A stretch of 64,000 nt of DNA from Pseudomonas extremorientalis. GTDB taxonomy: Bacteria; Pseudomonadota; Gammaproteobacteria; Pseudomonadales; Pseudomonadaceae. Made by a program: the position numbers and the translations under genes. The notes beneath the pieces were generated by a model. The model was not told the DNA's origin, searched no databases, and saw only the letters and a list, made by a program, of their open reading frames with translations. The stretch is taken from positions 124,001 to 188,000 of the forward strand of contig NZ_MDGK01000011.1 of NCBI RefSeq assembly GCF_001870465.1, written 5' to 3'. Shown here in pieces: positions 9,757 to 17,900 of the stretch (position 1 is the stretch's first letter; each line of letters starts with the position of its first letter).

Positions 9757-10779
9757 CTAAACAGCTTCAACCTGCAACGCAACGCGTTCGCGGCACGGGC
9801 ATTCGTCCATGTAGCGGTGCGCTTCCACAAATTGGCTGAAGGGAAACACCGTGGTTTTCAGCGGCACCAACACGCGGTCGGCGGTCAGTTGGTTGATATC
9901 CCGCAGGGCGCGCTGCAAAGCCACCTGATCCTGGATGATGCCCAGTTCGGGTTTGCCGGTGAAGTTACCAATGCAGTGCACAAAGAACTGAATGTTCTTC
10001 TGGAACGCCGCGCACGCCGGGAATGGCGTCTGGTTACCGCCCTGCAAGCCATATAGCACCAGGCTGCCACGCGGTGCCAGCACATCGCCGAGCAACGACA
10101 TCTGCGGGCCGCCCAAGCCATCGAACACCACGTCGACACCGCGGTTGTCGGTGAACTTGTTGATTTGCATGAGCAGGTCCTGCTCTTCGGTGACGATGAC
10201 CTTCTCCGCACCGAGGGACATCAGGTACTCGCGCTCCGCACTGTCCTTGGTCGCGGCAATCACCCGTACACCCAGGGCCTTGCCCAGTTGCACAAAGGAA
10301 GGGCCGGCACAGTGACTGGCATCGGTGACCAGGGCAAACTGCCCAGGCTTGACCCGGGCCAGATCCACATAGGCAAAGTAGGCAATCAGCAGCGGCGTGT
10401 AGTGCACGCTGGCTTCAATCGGGCTCAAGACATCCGGATAGCGGGTCAGGGCCGAACGGGGCAGGACGATCTGCTCGCCATACACCGGGTAATCATTGGG
10501 GCTTTCAGCCGGAAAACTGGCGACTTTGTCACCCACGGCCAAATCATCCACGCCATCGCCGACGGCGACCACAACCCCTGCCATCTCATGGCCAAGGCCG
10601 GACGGCAAGCGTGCATGGGAAGACGCCAGGTTCTGGCGCCACAGAATGTCATACCAGCTGATGCCAATCGCTTCGACACGCACCTGCACTTCGCCCGGTG
10701 CGGGCTGCGCAGCTGCATGCTCTTCGCATTTGAGCACCTCGGCCGGACCAAACTTGTGAAAACGGATCGTGCGGGACAT
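9757..10779 (-). CDS. Medium-chain dehydrogenase/reductase, quinone-oxidoreductase type
   Basis: This 340-residue NAD(P)H-dependent reductase of the MDR superfamily should be cytosolic and act on quinones, enones or related carbonyls. The GroES-like N-terminal domain has GLGHEMAGVVVAVGDGV; the nucleotide-binding domain runs through ASHCAGPSFVQLGKALGVRV and GVDVVFDGLGGPQ. The catalytic-zinc cysteine is replaced (GISWYDILW) and the structural-zinc cysteines are absent, so it is probably a zinc-free member. The ATG at 10779 has GAGG upstream; the frame to 10854 lacks family similarity. It is divergent from a LysR gene, a typical regulator-target layout. Confidence 0.85.
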   Translation of the reverse strand: MSRTIRFHKFGPAEVLKCEEHAAAQPAPGEVQVRVEAIGISWYDILWRQNLASSHARLPSGLGHEMAGVVVAVGDGVDDLAVGDKVASFPAESPNDYPVYGEQIVLPRSALTRYPDVLSPIEASVHYTPLLIAYFAYVDLARVKPGQFALVTDASHCAGPSFVQLGKALGVRVIAATKDSAEREYLMSLGAEKVIVTEEQDLLMQINKFTDNRGVDVVFDGLGGPQMSLLGDVLAPRGSLVLYGLQGGNQTPFPACAAFQKNIQFFVHCIGNFTGKPELGIIQDQVALQRALRDINQLTADRVLVPLKTTVFPFSQFVEAHRYMDECPCRERVALQVEAV

Positions 10780-10887
10780 CGCAAACCTCGTCAAAGTAAC
10801 CTCTAATGCCATGAACTCTATCTGGGCTTTGCGGGTAAGACCACCGGTCGCCATTAATAGTCGACATGCCTGTCATTGATTCCGCAA

Positions 10888-10905
10888 CTGAGGAATAGAC
10901 CTCAG
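10888..10905. promoter_or_regulatory. Candidate LysR operator in divergent intergenic region
   Basis: CTGAGG (10888-10893) and CCTCAG (10900-10905) form an inverted repeat with a 6-base spacer. It lies between the divergent oxidoreductase and LysR genes, where LysR proteins usually bind. Confidence 0.3.
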
Positions 10906-11026
10906 AGCTTGTAAGAAAACTCAATTTTCCTGTGCAGAGTAACAGCCTTTACCCGTAAGATTCATGCCGGTCATTCTTCTTATATGGCTGCTCTCGTCAA
11001 GTTTGCTGACTCTTCCAGGACACAAG

Positions 11027-11941
11027 ATGAACCGTAACGACCTGCGTCGTGTCGACCTTAACCTCTTGATTGTATTCGAAACCTTGATGCATGAGCGCAG
11101 CGTGACCCGCGCCGCCGAGAAACTGTTCCTCGGCCAGCCGGCCATCAGCGCGGCGTTGTCGCGCTTGCGCGGGCTGTTTGATGATCCGCTGTTCGTGCGC
11201 ACCGGTCGCAGCATGGAGCCGTCGGCCCGGGCGGTGGAAATCTTCGCCCTGCTCTCCCCGGCCCTGGACTCGATCTCCACCGCCGTCAGCCGTGCTGCCG
11301 AGTTCGACCCGGCCACCAGCACGGCGGTGTTCCGCATCGGCCTTTCCGACGACGTCGAATTCGCCCTGCTGCCCCAACTGCTCAAACGCCTGCGCGCCGA
11401 AGCCCCCGGCATCGTGCTGGTGGTGCGTCGCGTGAACTACATCCTGATGCCGGGCCTGCTGGCCTCCGGCGAAATCTCCATCGGCGTCAGCTACACCGCC
11501 GACCTGCCAGCCAACGCCAAGCGCAAAGTGCTACGCCGCAGCCTGCCAAAACTGTTGCGTGCCGACAGCGTGCCGGGCTCCCTGAGCCTGGACGACTTCT
11601 GTGCCCGCCCCCACGCGCTGGTGTCATTCGCTGGCGACCTGAGTGGCTTTATTGACGAAGAGCTGGAGAAGCTCGACCGCAAACGACACGTGGTCTTGGC
11701 GGTACCGCAATTCAACGGGCTGGGGACGTTGTTGGCGGGTACTGACATCCTGGCGACCGTCCCGGATTATGCGGCTGAGGCATTGACATCTGCGGGTGGG
11801 TTGCGGGCGGAGGATCCGCCCTTGCCGGTGCGCTCGTTTGAACTGCATATGGCGTGGCGCGGGTCGCAGGATAACGACCCGGGAGAGCGGTGGTTGCGGT
11901 CGCGGATTCAGATGTTCTTCGGCGACCCTGAGAGTCTTTAG
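11027..11941 (+). CDS. LysR-family transcriptional regulator with att-like 3' end
   Basis: This 304-residue regulator has an N-terminal winged helix (VDLNLLIVFETLMHERSVTR, then AAEKLFLGQPAISAALSRLR) and a periplasmic-binding-like effector domain, of the NodD/SyrM-like subgroup by its start. It probably controls the divergent oxidoreductase gene. The start at 11027 has AGGA upstream; an ATG at 10964 is less likely. Its last codons, encoding QMFFGDPESL and the stop, match a sequence repeated at five places downstream, so the 3' end appears to be the integration target of a mobile-element series. The reading frame is intact and of normal length. Confidence 0.88.
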   Translation: MNRNDLRRVDLNLLIVFETLMHERSVTRAAEKLFLGQPAISAALSRLRGLFDDPLFVRTGRSMEPSARAVEIFALLSPALDSISTAVSRAAEFDPATSTAVFRIGLSDDVEFALLPQLLKRLRAEAPGIVLVVRRVNYILMPGLLASGEISIGVSYTADLPANAKRKVLRRSLPKLLRADSVPGSLSLDDFCARPHALVSFAGDLSGFIDEELEKLDRKRHVVLAVPQFNGLGTLLAGTDILATVPDYAAEALTSAGGLRAEDPPLPVRSFELHMAWRGSQDNDPGERWLRSRIQMFFGDPESL

Positions 11942-12165
11942 GCGTCGTCTGGCAGGCTGTTCAGCTGATCATTTCTGCCTTTCCACAAACCATGGAGCTC
12001 CATCCATTTCCAGAGGACCGGTACATTGGGGGCATATCTGAGGGCATGCATTGGATCGTTTGAAAAGGATGCCCCCAGCCTGAGGCTCAACAATCTTCTT
12101 CTCGAAAAATCATCTGCGACAGTTCCCTATCGTCGTTGAATGCTATCGGATCACCTCAGCTCAAA
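11911..12165 (+). repeat. att-like repeat R1 with left-end arm
   Basis: This repeat starts within the last codons of the LysR gene (core ATGTTCTTCGGCGACCCTGA) and runs on for about 220 bases. It is nearly identical to 46497-46749; the last 90 bases differ at only two or three positions. The arm has GGGGGCAT and ATGCCCCC as an inverted pair and a GGAGCTCC palindrome. It looks like the left attachment junction of an integrative element. Confidence 0.8.
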
Positions 12166-12331
12166 TACGCAGAGTGCTCATTGCCGTTGGAGCAGTCTGA
12201 GCGCTTACTGGGTTGATGTCGCAGTGGCTGACACAGGCATCGCTTGCAGGACAATCGTCGCCCCATGATCACGCCGGTTTTCAAAAAACCGTAAGGGCCC
12301 TTGGAGCCCGCACAGTGAATCGCCCCGGATT

Positions 12332-12433
12332 CTATACCAAGCGCTCTTTGCGCTTAGCGAGCTCAATCCAGAACAGTTTGTCCCACTTGTCCTTTGTCTC
12401 GACTTCGTCATCCGTGTATTCGTCTGTTCGCAT
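12332..12433 (-). CDS. Possible very small ORF (33 aa) in element left end
   Basis: The frame MRTDEYTDDEVETKDKWDKL continues to KRKERLV and a stop. It is highly charged and helix-forming but has no clear ribosome site. It could be the remnant of an element gene. Apart from this, the 12166-12624 stretch shows nothing I can support, and in particular no integrase gene, which would be expected here next to a left end. Confidence 0.25.
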   Translation of the reverse strand: MRTDEYTDDEVETKDKWDKLFWIELAKRKERLV

Positions 12434-12624
12434 AAATCACACCATGCTGGGTGCGACCCAGGTTGGGATGGCCGACAAGCAGCAGAGTGAATAACCTGCA
12501 ACCGGCTAGCTCACTCAGACTCCAAATCCGGGGTTTACAAGGGGCTTGCATACAGAAGGAGCGGCCCAAGCCACGCCTTCTCCTCACACCATCAACATGA
12601 CGCGAGTCGAATACAGAGGTCCCT

Positions 12625-12831
12625 ATGTTTGGTTTTTTCTCAGGCCGCCAGAAAGAAATAAATCGCGGCTTTTACGGCCAGCTTGCCCGGCGTGACCAAG
12701 ACGCTTTCTTGCAACATCTCTATGACAAAGGCCACTCAGTCCTGGAGATCAGCAAAGAAATGGCGGTCACTGCACCCAACATTTACAACCGCATCACCGC
12801 GCATCGCGGGCGCGGCCCACAAGCCAATTGA
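12625..12831 (+). CDS. Small HTH-like protein
   Basis: This 68-residue protein starts MFGFFSGRQKEINRGFYG. Its second half, YDKGHSVLEISKEMAVTAPN followed by IYNRITAHRGRG, has the spacing of a helix-turn-helix as in sigma-region-4 or resolvase-type domains: a helix, a turn, then a recognition helix with Asn-Ile-Tyr. AGAGG lies 6 bases before the ATG. It converges on the helicase-topoisomerase operon and lies within the same module, so it might regulate it, but no operator is evident. No named family was recognised. Confidence 0.55.
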   Translation: MFGFFSGRQKEINRGFYGQLARRDQDAFLQHLYDKGHSVLEISKEMAVTAPNIYNRITAHRGRGPQAN

Positions 12832-12857
12832 GCCTGCTTGGCCGACCAGGTGAAACC

Positions 12858-12886
12858 ACGGGCTTGCGCCTCGAAAGCAAGCCCGT
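12858..12886. terminator. Bidirectional hairpin between convergent genes
   Basis: ACGGGCTTGC (12858-12867) pairs exactly with GCAAGCCCGT (12877-12886) around a 9-base loop. It sits between the small HTH gene and the end of the three-gene operon and probably ends both. It has no long T-run. Confidence 0.55.
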
Positions 12887-12915
12887 ATCCGCGCGCTTGC
12901 GCCTTAACGCCTCAA

Positions 12916-13938
12916 TCAGGCCCGGCAAATGATTGGGCGCAGCCAAGCATCGCGATTTCTGGTGCGCAACCACAGGTGGACCTGCGCGTGATCGGCGTGT
13001 TGTGGCTCGGCATCGACGGCAATCAGGCAGTTCCCGGCATCAATCGCTTTACCCATCAAAATATCGCGTTTGATCAGGACCGTGTCACCATCCCCCGGTA
13101 GTTCGTAGCAACCGTCGAGGGTCGACACGAACCACTGGCGCTGGAACCGGGTGATGCCCAGAGGCTCACCGGGTACTTGTGCAATGGTGCGGGTCACGTC
13201 ACCCGCAACGCTGACGACCGAACCGCCCGCCGCAATGGCCCACAATTCCCCTCTCGGACCTTCGACGCCGGCAATCATATTGATGAACGCGCCGGCCTCA
13301 GTCGGCCATGGTCCATCAATTCGCTGCCAGGTCCCGCCCACCGGCCGACGCAGGATCAGGCCCGCATACCCCAGCGCGTATATTGCGTCTTGCGTCTGGA
13401 CAATGTTGTTGACACCACCCAGCGTTCCGACAACGTGATCGTCATGTTCAAGGCGAGCAACGTCGCCCGATGTCCAACGATACAACCGGCGGCTGAACGT
13501 ACCGATCAACAAGCCATCGCTCGCCCAACACAGGCATTCAGCAAGCTCGACATTCTGGCCATCCGCGGCCACATAACCCAGTGTGCGGGAGTACCACTCA
13601 TCGCGCGCGTTGAGCTGTGGATGGGGCGTAACCTGCCGCCATCCAGCCACCTGTCCAAGTTCGGTGTTGGTGATCAGCTCATCTTCGCTAGTGATCGCCC
13701 AGACTTGGCCGTCGCTATCACTGACGATGGCCTGGATGGCATCTGGCACCCAGATCTGTGGTTGCAGGCGTAAATGCTCACCGTCCAGTTCCCCCCTGAT
13801 AATCCAAGACGATGTATGACCGCTTTCGTCCGACACGTGCACGGCAAACCAGGGCACCCCGGCGGCCATTGTCAGGTCGGCAAGCTGGTAGCGCCGGGCG
13901 CCATGGGCGGGTGTTGATGGGTTTATGTTGTCGCTCAT
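12916..13938 (-). CDS. Beta-propeller-like protein, third gene of the helicase-topoisomerase operon
   Basis: This 340-residue protein has no signal peptide. It contains repeated strand-turn-strand units with a tryptophan or tyrosine near the turn, for example SDGQVWAITSEDELI, SDGLLIGTFSRRLYRW, TQDAIYALGYAGLILRR, RGELWAIAAGGSVV and QRQWFVSTLDGCYEL. About five to six such units suggest a beta-propeller similar to YVTN/Kelch folds, often a docking surface for partner proteins or nucleic acids. The start overlaps the upstream stop (ATGA at 13935-13938), so it is translationally coupled to the 340-aa tyrosine-motif protein. No known family was recognised, so function is inferred only from context. 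Confidence 0.6.
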   Translation of the reverse strand: MSDNINPSTPAHGARRYQLADLTMAAGVPWFAVHVSDESGHTSSWIIRGELDGEHLRLQPQIWVPDAIQAIVSDSDGQVWAITSEDELITNTELGQVAGWRQVTPHPQLNARDEWYSRTLGYVAADGQNVELAECLCWASDGLLIGTFSRRLYRWTSGDVARLEHDDHVVGTLGGVNNIVQTQDAIYALGYAGLILRRPVGGTWQRIDGPWPTEAGAFINMIAGVEGPRGELWAIAAGGSVVSVAGDVTRTIAQVPGEPLGITRFQRQWFVSTLDGCYELPGDGDTVLIKRDILMGKAIDAGNCLIAVDAEPQHADHAQVHLWLRTRNRDAWLRPIICRA

Positions 13939-14957
13939 GTCACAGGCACCGGTTGTTGGGTCACTGTAGAAGGTACGTCGTAGAACAAAGGCAACTCCCT
14001 GTCCATGGGCCAGCCGGCCGCCGTGTAGAACTCACGCGCCTCAATCAGGAGCACCATGGCGACAGCGCGGCCGACACTTTTGCGTTCATTCCACGTCATG
14101 AACCCTGCCTGCGCCAAGGCAAAACCTTTGACGTTGAAACGTTTGAATTCATCCGAGTTGGCAAGGCCACTGTTCCTGACAGCCACATCCACACCCAGAT
14201 CCGCGGTGGTATAGACATGGGTCATCCACTCAAGCACATGCTCCAGGTACTCGCCAGTCGTTGGGTTTTTCGCGAGCAGTGTCGGATCGCCGCGCAGCCG
14301 TTTGCGTGTGTGTTTCTGGGCGTCCGTCACAAATTTATGCTGCGACCCTCTGTTCTGTGAATCCTGCATAAACGTCGCGTAGCTCTGGTCAAGGCTGAAA
14401 GACTGCCCCCTGTGCAGTGACCCTCGCAGTGCCTTGTCGGGGATCAAGTGATCGGCATCGTAGCCACGGTAGATATTCAACACCTGGGCGTTGGCCGCGG
14501 ACCTGACCTGAGAAATGATTTTGTAGCCGCCCGCCAAGGTGGGCATGCGTAGCAGTTCACGCATCGCTTGCTTGGTGCTGGCATCGAGCGCGTCGGTTCG
14601 CCAGTCGAGCCCATTGATTTTATCGGCCCGCGCGACCGTGGCTTCGATTTCCGCACGCAGCACGTCTGCCTGTAGCGGGTAGGCCGCTTCAATGACGCTG
14701 GGCCGCAGGTCCGATACGCTGTACGCCGGGTTGGACAGGATTCTGGAAATCACCTCGCGCGCTTCACGCTCACTCAGTGTGTGCCCATCAGTACGCGGGT
14801 AGGTAATGCCCGCGACGTCGAATGAATCAACGAACGTGTGCTGTTGCGCTTGGTGCGCAGCGACGAACGCTGCCTGGGCAACTGCGTCCGAGGGGGCGCG
14901 CAATGCGGCCTCATAGGCGTTTCGCATCAGGGTCATGGCGGCAAAACTGCTATTCAT
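13935..14957 (-). CDS. Unknown protein with topoisomerase IA tyrosine-motif (ITYPRTD)
   Basis: This 340-residue protein has residues 50-57 reading GITYPRTD, followed by GHTLSEREAREVI. This matches the active-site segment of type IA topoisomerases, where the tyrosine (here Tyr53) attacks DNA. The neighbouring 1718-aa protein has a topoisomerase scaffold that lacks this tyrosine. Farther on, YRGYDADHLIPDKAL and a lysine/arginine-rich stretch recall HNH-type nuclease or DNA-binding segments, but the family is not assignable. The start at 14957 lies within the upstream gene (8-base overlap) and its stop overlaps the next start. The frame is open to 15089, but that extension overlaps the helicase gene. 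It is probably a subunit of one complex with its neighbours. Confidence 0.65.
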   Translation of the reverse strand: MNSSFAAMTLMRNAYEAALRAPSDAVAQAAFVAAHQAQQHTFVDSFDVAGITYPRTDGHTLSEREAREVISRILSNPAYSVSDLRPSVIEAAYPLQADVLRAEIEATVARADKINGLDWRTDALDASTKQAMRELLRMPTLAGGYKIISQVRSAANAQVLNIYRGYDADHLIPDKALRGSLHRGQSFSLDQSYATFMQDSQNRGSQHKFVTDAQKHTRKRLRGDPTLLAKNPTTGEYLEHVLEWMTHVYTTADLGVDVAVRNSGLANSDEFKRFNVKGFALAQAGFMTWNERKSVGRAVAMVLLIEAREFYTAAGWPMDRELPLFYDVPSTVTQQPVPVT

Positions 14958-17900
14958 CGGCAGTGCCCTCCGCGCGCGCGTTCGACGTATTGCCACGTAC
15001 CAGATCATCGATGTGCTTGCCGAATGTCGAGGGCCTACCGTGTCCACGCGCTTGCATCCACGCCAATAAATGATCGACTGTCGGCTCAAGCAGCGAGCGG
15101 GTGCGTATGCCGTGGTCTTGCACTATCACTTGCAAGCGAGGGCTTTGCTCATCGAGCACTGCCTCCATCTCTGCCGACGCCCAATTGCGCGTGTGCTGGT
15201 GCAGGCCATCGGGGTCCAGCGTGAACCAGCCTGGGTAGTTGCCCGGCTTGCCTGTTATCACCTCGACACCAATTTCAACCTGCCGGACAGCCGGTTTAGC
15301 CGGCCACGTCAGGGTGTAAATCCGGCGTACAGTCTGAAACTGTCCATCTCGCAGGGAAGAGGCCAACATCAGTTTGGACATCAGGTCGTAAAGTTGCCGC
15401 TGCCTCAGGGTAAGCGCGGCCATCTTGGGGTTGTCGGCCTCCAGGCTGATGTCCAGAGGCACCAGTGCTCCGTGGGCACCGCTGCGGCCGCCGTCCGAAA
15501 CCGGGTGGGTTTGCGCACCAGGCGCGGGATCATCGTCGTGCTGCTCGGCCTCAGCGGGTGAAGGCGAACCGGCAGGCGCGCCCCACGTATTCAGCTCGAC
15601 GGCGGGCTGCAGGGAAAACAGCGCGACCTCAGCGCCTTGCGCATCGACCGTTGGTGCATGGGGGCCCGCAACCGGCTGCGCGCCGCACTGATCATCAAAC
15701 TGCGCCGCCCAGGTGTGCACGAACGCAAGGTAGTCCGCCTCCCCTGCATCCGGCAATTGGGACAGGTGAGTCAGCGCATCGTCGAAGGCCATCAACAACG
15801 CATTGGCGCTGATTGTGTTCAGCCAATGGTTGTTCAGCACCTTATCTGCCTGGCGCCGTCCGGACTCGGTAAGGAACAGGCGCCCCTGCGCATCCAATGC
15901 AGCCCAACCATTGTCGTTCGGTGCTGACTCGGGCTCGTCCTGCCCCTCGCGCATCTCATACAGTTTTTGCAACGTGCTCATGGTGCTCGACGGCATCCAG
16001 CCAAATCGCCTGAACGCCTCTTGCAGGACCAGGTTAGTGCCCAGGCTTTGAGCAGGTGCCAGCAGCAAGTCCTCATGCTCGAGCAGGCAAGGTGTCGGTG
16101 AAACCACCGCGTCGCTCAGTTGGTCGATTAAGGTGTGAACGCTCTCTGTGCGGTCACTGCCCCACGCGCGCCAGGCTTCGCTGCCGCGCCGCACCATCAG
16201 GCGAGCCGGCACGAGGGTATCGTTCACTTTCAGGTTTATCGCGACACCCAACCGTTTACCGGGTAACCCCGGGGAGTCACCATGGCCCGCCAGTACCCTG
16301 AGCAAGGGCCCCTTGACCCGTCCGCCCCCGACAATACCGTGACGCATGTAGACCGAGCCGATGAGGTTGTCCAGCACCCGCTGGGCAATGGCTCCATATG
16401 CCAAGCCCATATTCAAGGCCCGGCAAGCGCTGCCAGCTCGCTCGTCGGCGGTAGCGCCCTCGACCTGTACACACCGACCCTCCTCAAATGATCGGGCCAT
16501 TTCGAGGGTGGTCAATGCATGAAACCTTACCCGACGCACCCTCTGGATATGCATGAACCACGGTGCTTCCTTGAGTACCTGGATCATGTGCCAGGCGATA
16601 GCTTCGCCTTGGGCATCATCGTCCGTCCCCAACACCAGCTCAGTGCATTGCAGTAAACGGCTGCCGGTATTGCGTAGGGACGCCGCCAGGTCACTGCCTT
16701 CGCGCTCGCTCAATTGCCAGTGCGGTTTTAACCCATCACGCCAACTGATCGCACCGGGGCCTGGGAGGTCACGAATATGACCGCCACAGCCGAACACCTG
16801 AGTACCGCCAGGTACCAGTTCTTGAATGATTTTCGCCTTGTGCAAGGATTCGACAACCATCAGCGTGGCGGGACCGAGCTTGCACGCTGGCACCCGCGGG
16901 GCGCAGGTGAGCCGCTCATGCTCTGGCTCACGCACACCGGCCAAGCATCGTCCTACCACAGCCGAAGGCAAATCGTTATTCGGGTCCATCGCCTGCTGGG
17001 AAAAAAACAGATCGGAATGGCCAAACATAATGAAGCTTTTCTGTGCACGACTGATCGCTACGTTGAGCAGGCGCCCATCGTCACGATCGATAAACACCCG
17101 CTCACGATGATTGGTATCGGTTCGACGGCTGGCGCGGCTTTCCCGATTCACGGCACTGAACAACACCACAGGTTTCTCCGCCCCTTGAAGGGTATGAACC
17201 GTGCCGATGGTCAAACGCTCACTCAGGTCAGCGTCATCAGGGTCGAGTTCTTCGCGTACCCGACGCTTTATCGCTTCGACCTGGCCTCGAAATGGCGTGA
17301 CGACCGCGACAAGTTTTTCCAACCCTATCGGCTGCTCCGGGTGGCCTTCGACCCTGGCGGCCCACTTCGCCAGGCGCGGTCCGTGCTCTTTAAGCCAGTC
17401 CACGATGGCCTTGGCTTCTCCAGGGTTGGACCATGAGTCGCCTTTGCAGGGCTCATCGTTCGGGCCACCGGTCTGATAGAACCCGAGCGGCGGTAGCGGG
17501 AACGTTGCCTTCATGCGTTTGCGCAACTGCATTTCAGCTTCGCCCTCGAGCAAGGGCAACTGGGCGTCCGCGAACAGCCCTGCCAGCGGGTTGGGCACTT
17601 TGGGTTCCAACTCTTTGCCGAGCAACCCGCCCTCGGCATCACGGTCGTGATCGTGGTACAGCAAATCGATACACACATTGATGATCGACTCTGCACAACG
17701 GTAGTGCTCCCGCAGGAGCAGCCCGTCCCGTAGCCGTCCGTCCGGCATGGCCTCCGCAAACGATGCCCCGGTTGCGGCAAGCTTCATGATTGAACCCGTG
17801 GCGGAGTCCGCGCCACGCACGAGCAAGGCGCCCAAAGACGACGGATCGGCCCAACGGTCCTGCACCTGGCGCGCATCGACCTCGGGTGTTACCGAAGACA

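Noticed and set aside
9513-9839. 108-codon plus-strand frame
   Set aside because: It spans a terminator-like hairpin, overlaps the end of the oxidoreductase antisense, and has random-looking composition.
11911-11945. tRNA or tmRNA gene as the integration target
   Set aside because: No cloverleaf or CCA end is visible. The repeated core coincides with the coding 3' end of the LysR gene.
12205-12501. 98-codon minus-strand frame in the element left end
   Set aside because: No ribosome site and no family pattern. A different frame in the same place (12332-12433) looks more protein-like.
13935-14957. Firm assignment of an HNH nuclease domain from DHLIP
   Set aside because: Only the DH..P step resembles an HNH start; the second histidine and asparagine positions are not convincing, so this was kept as a remark only.
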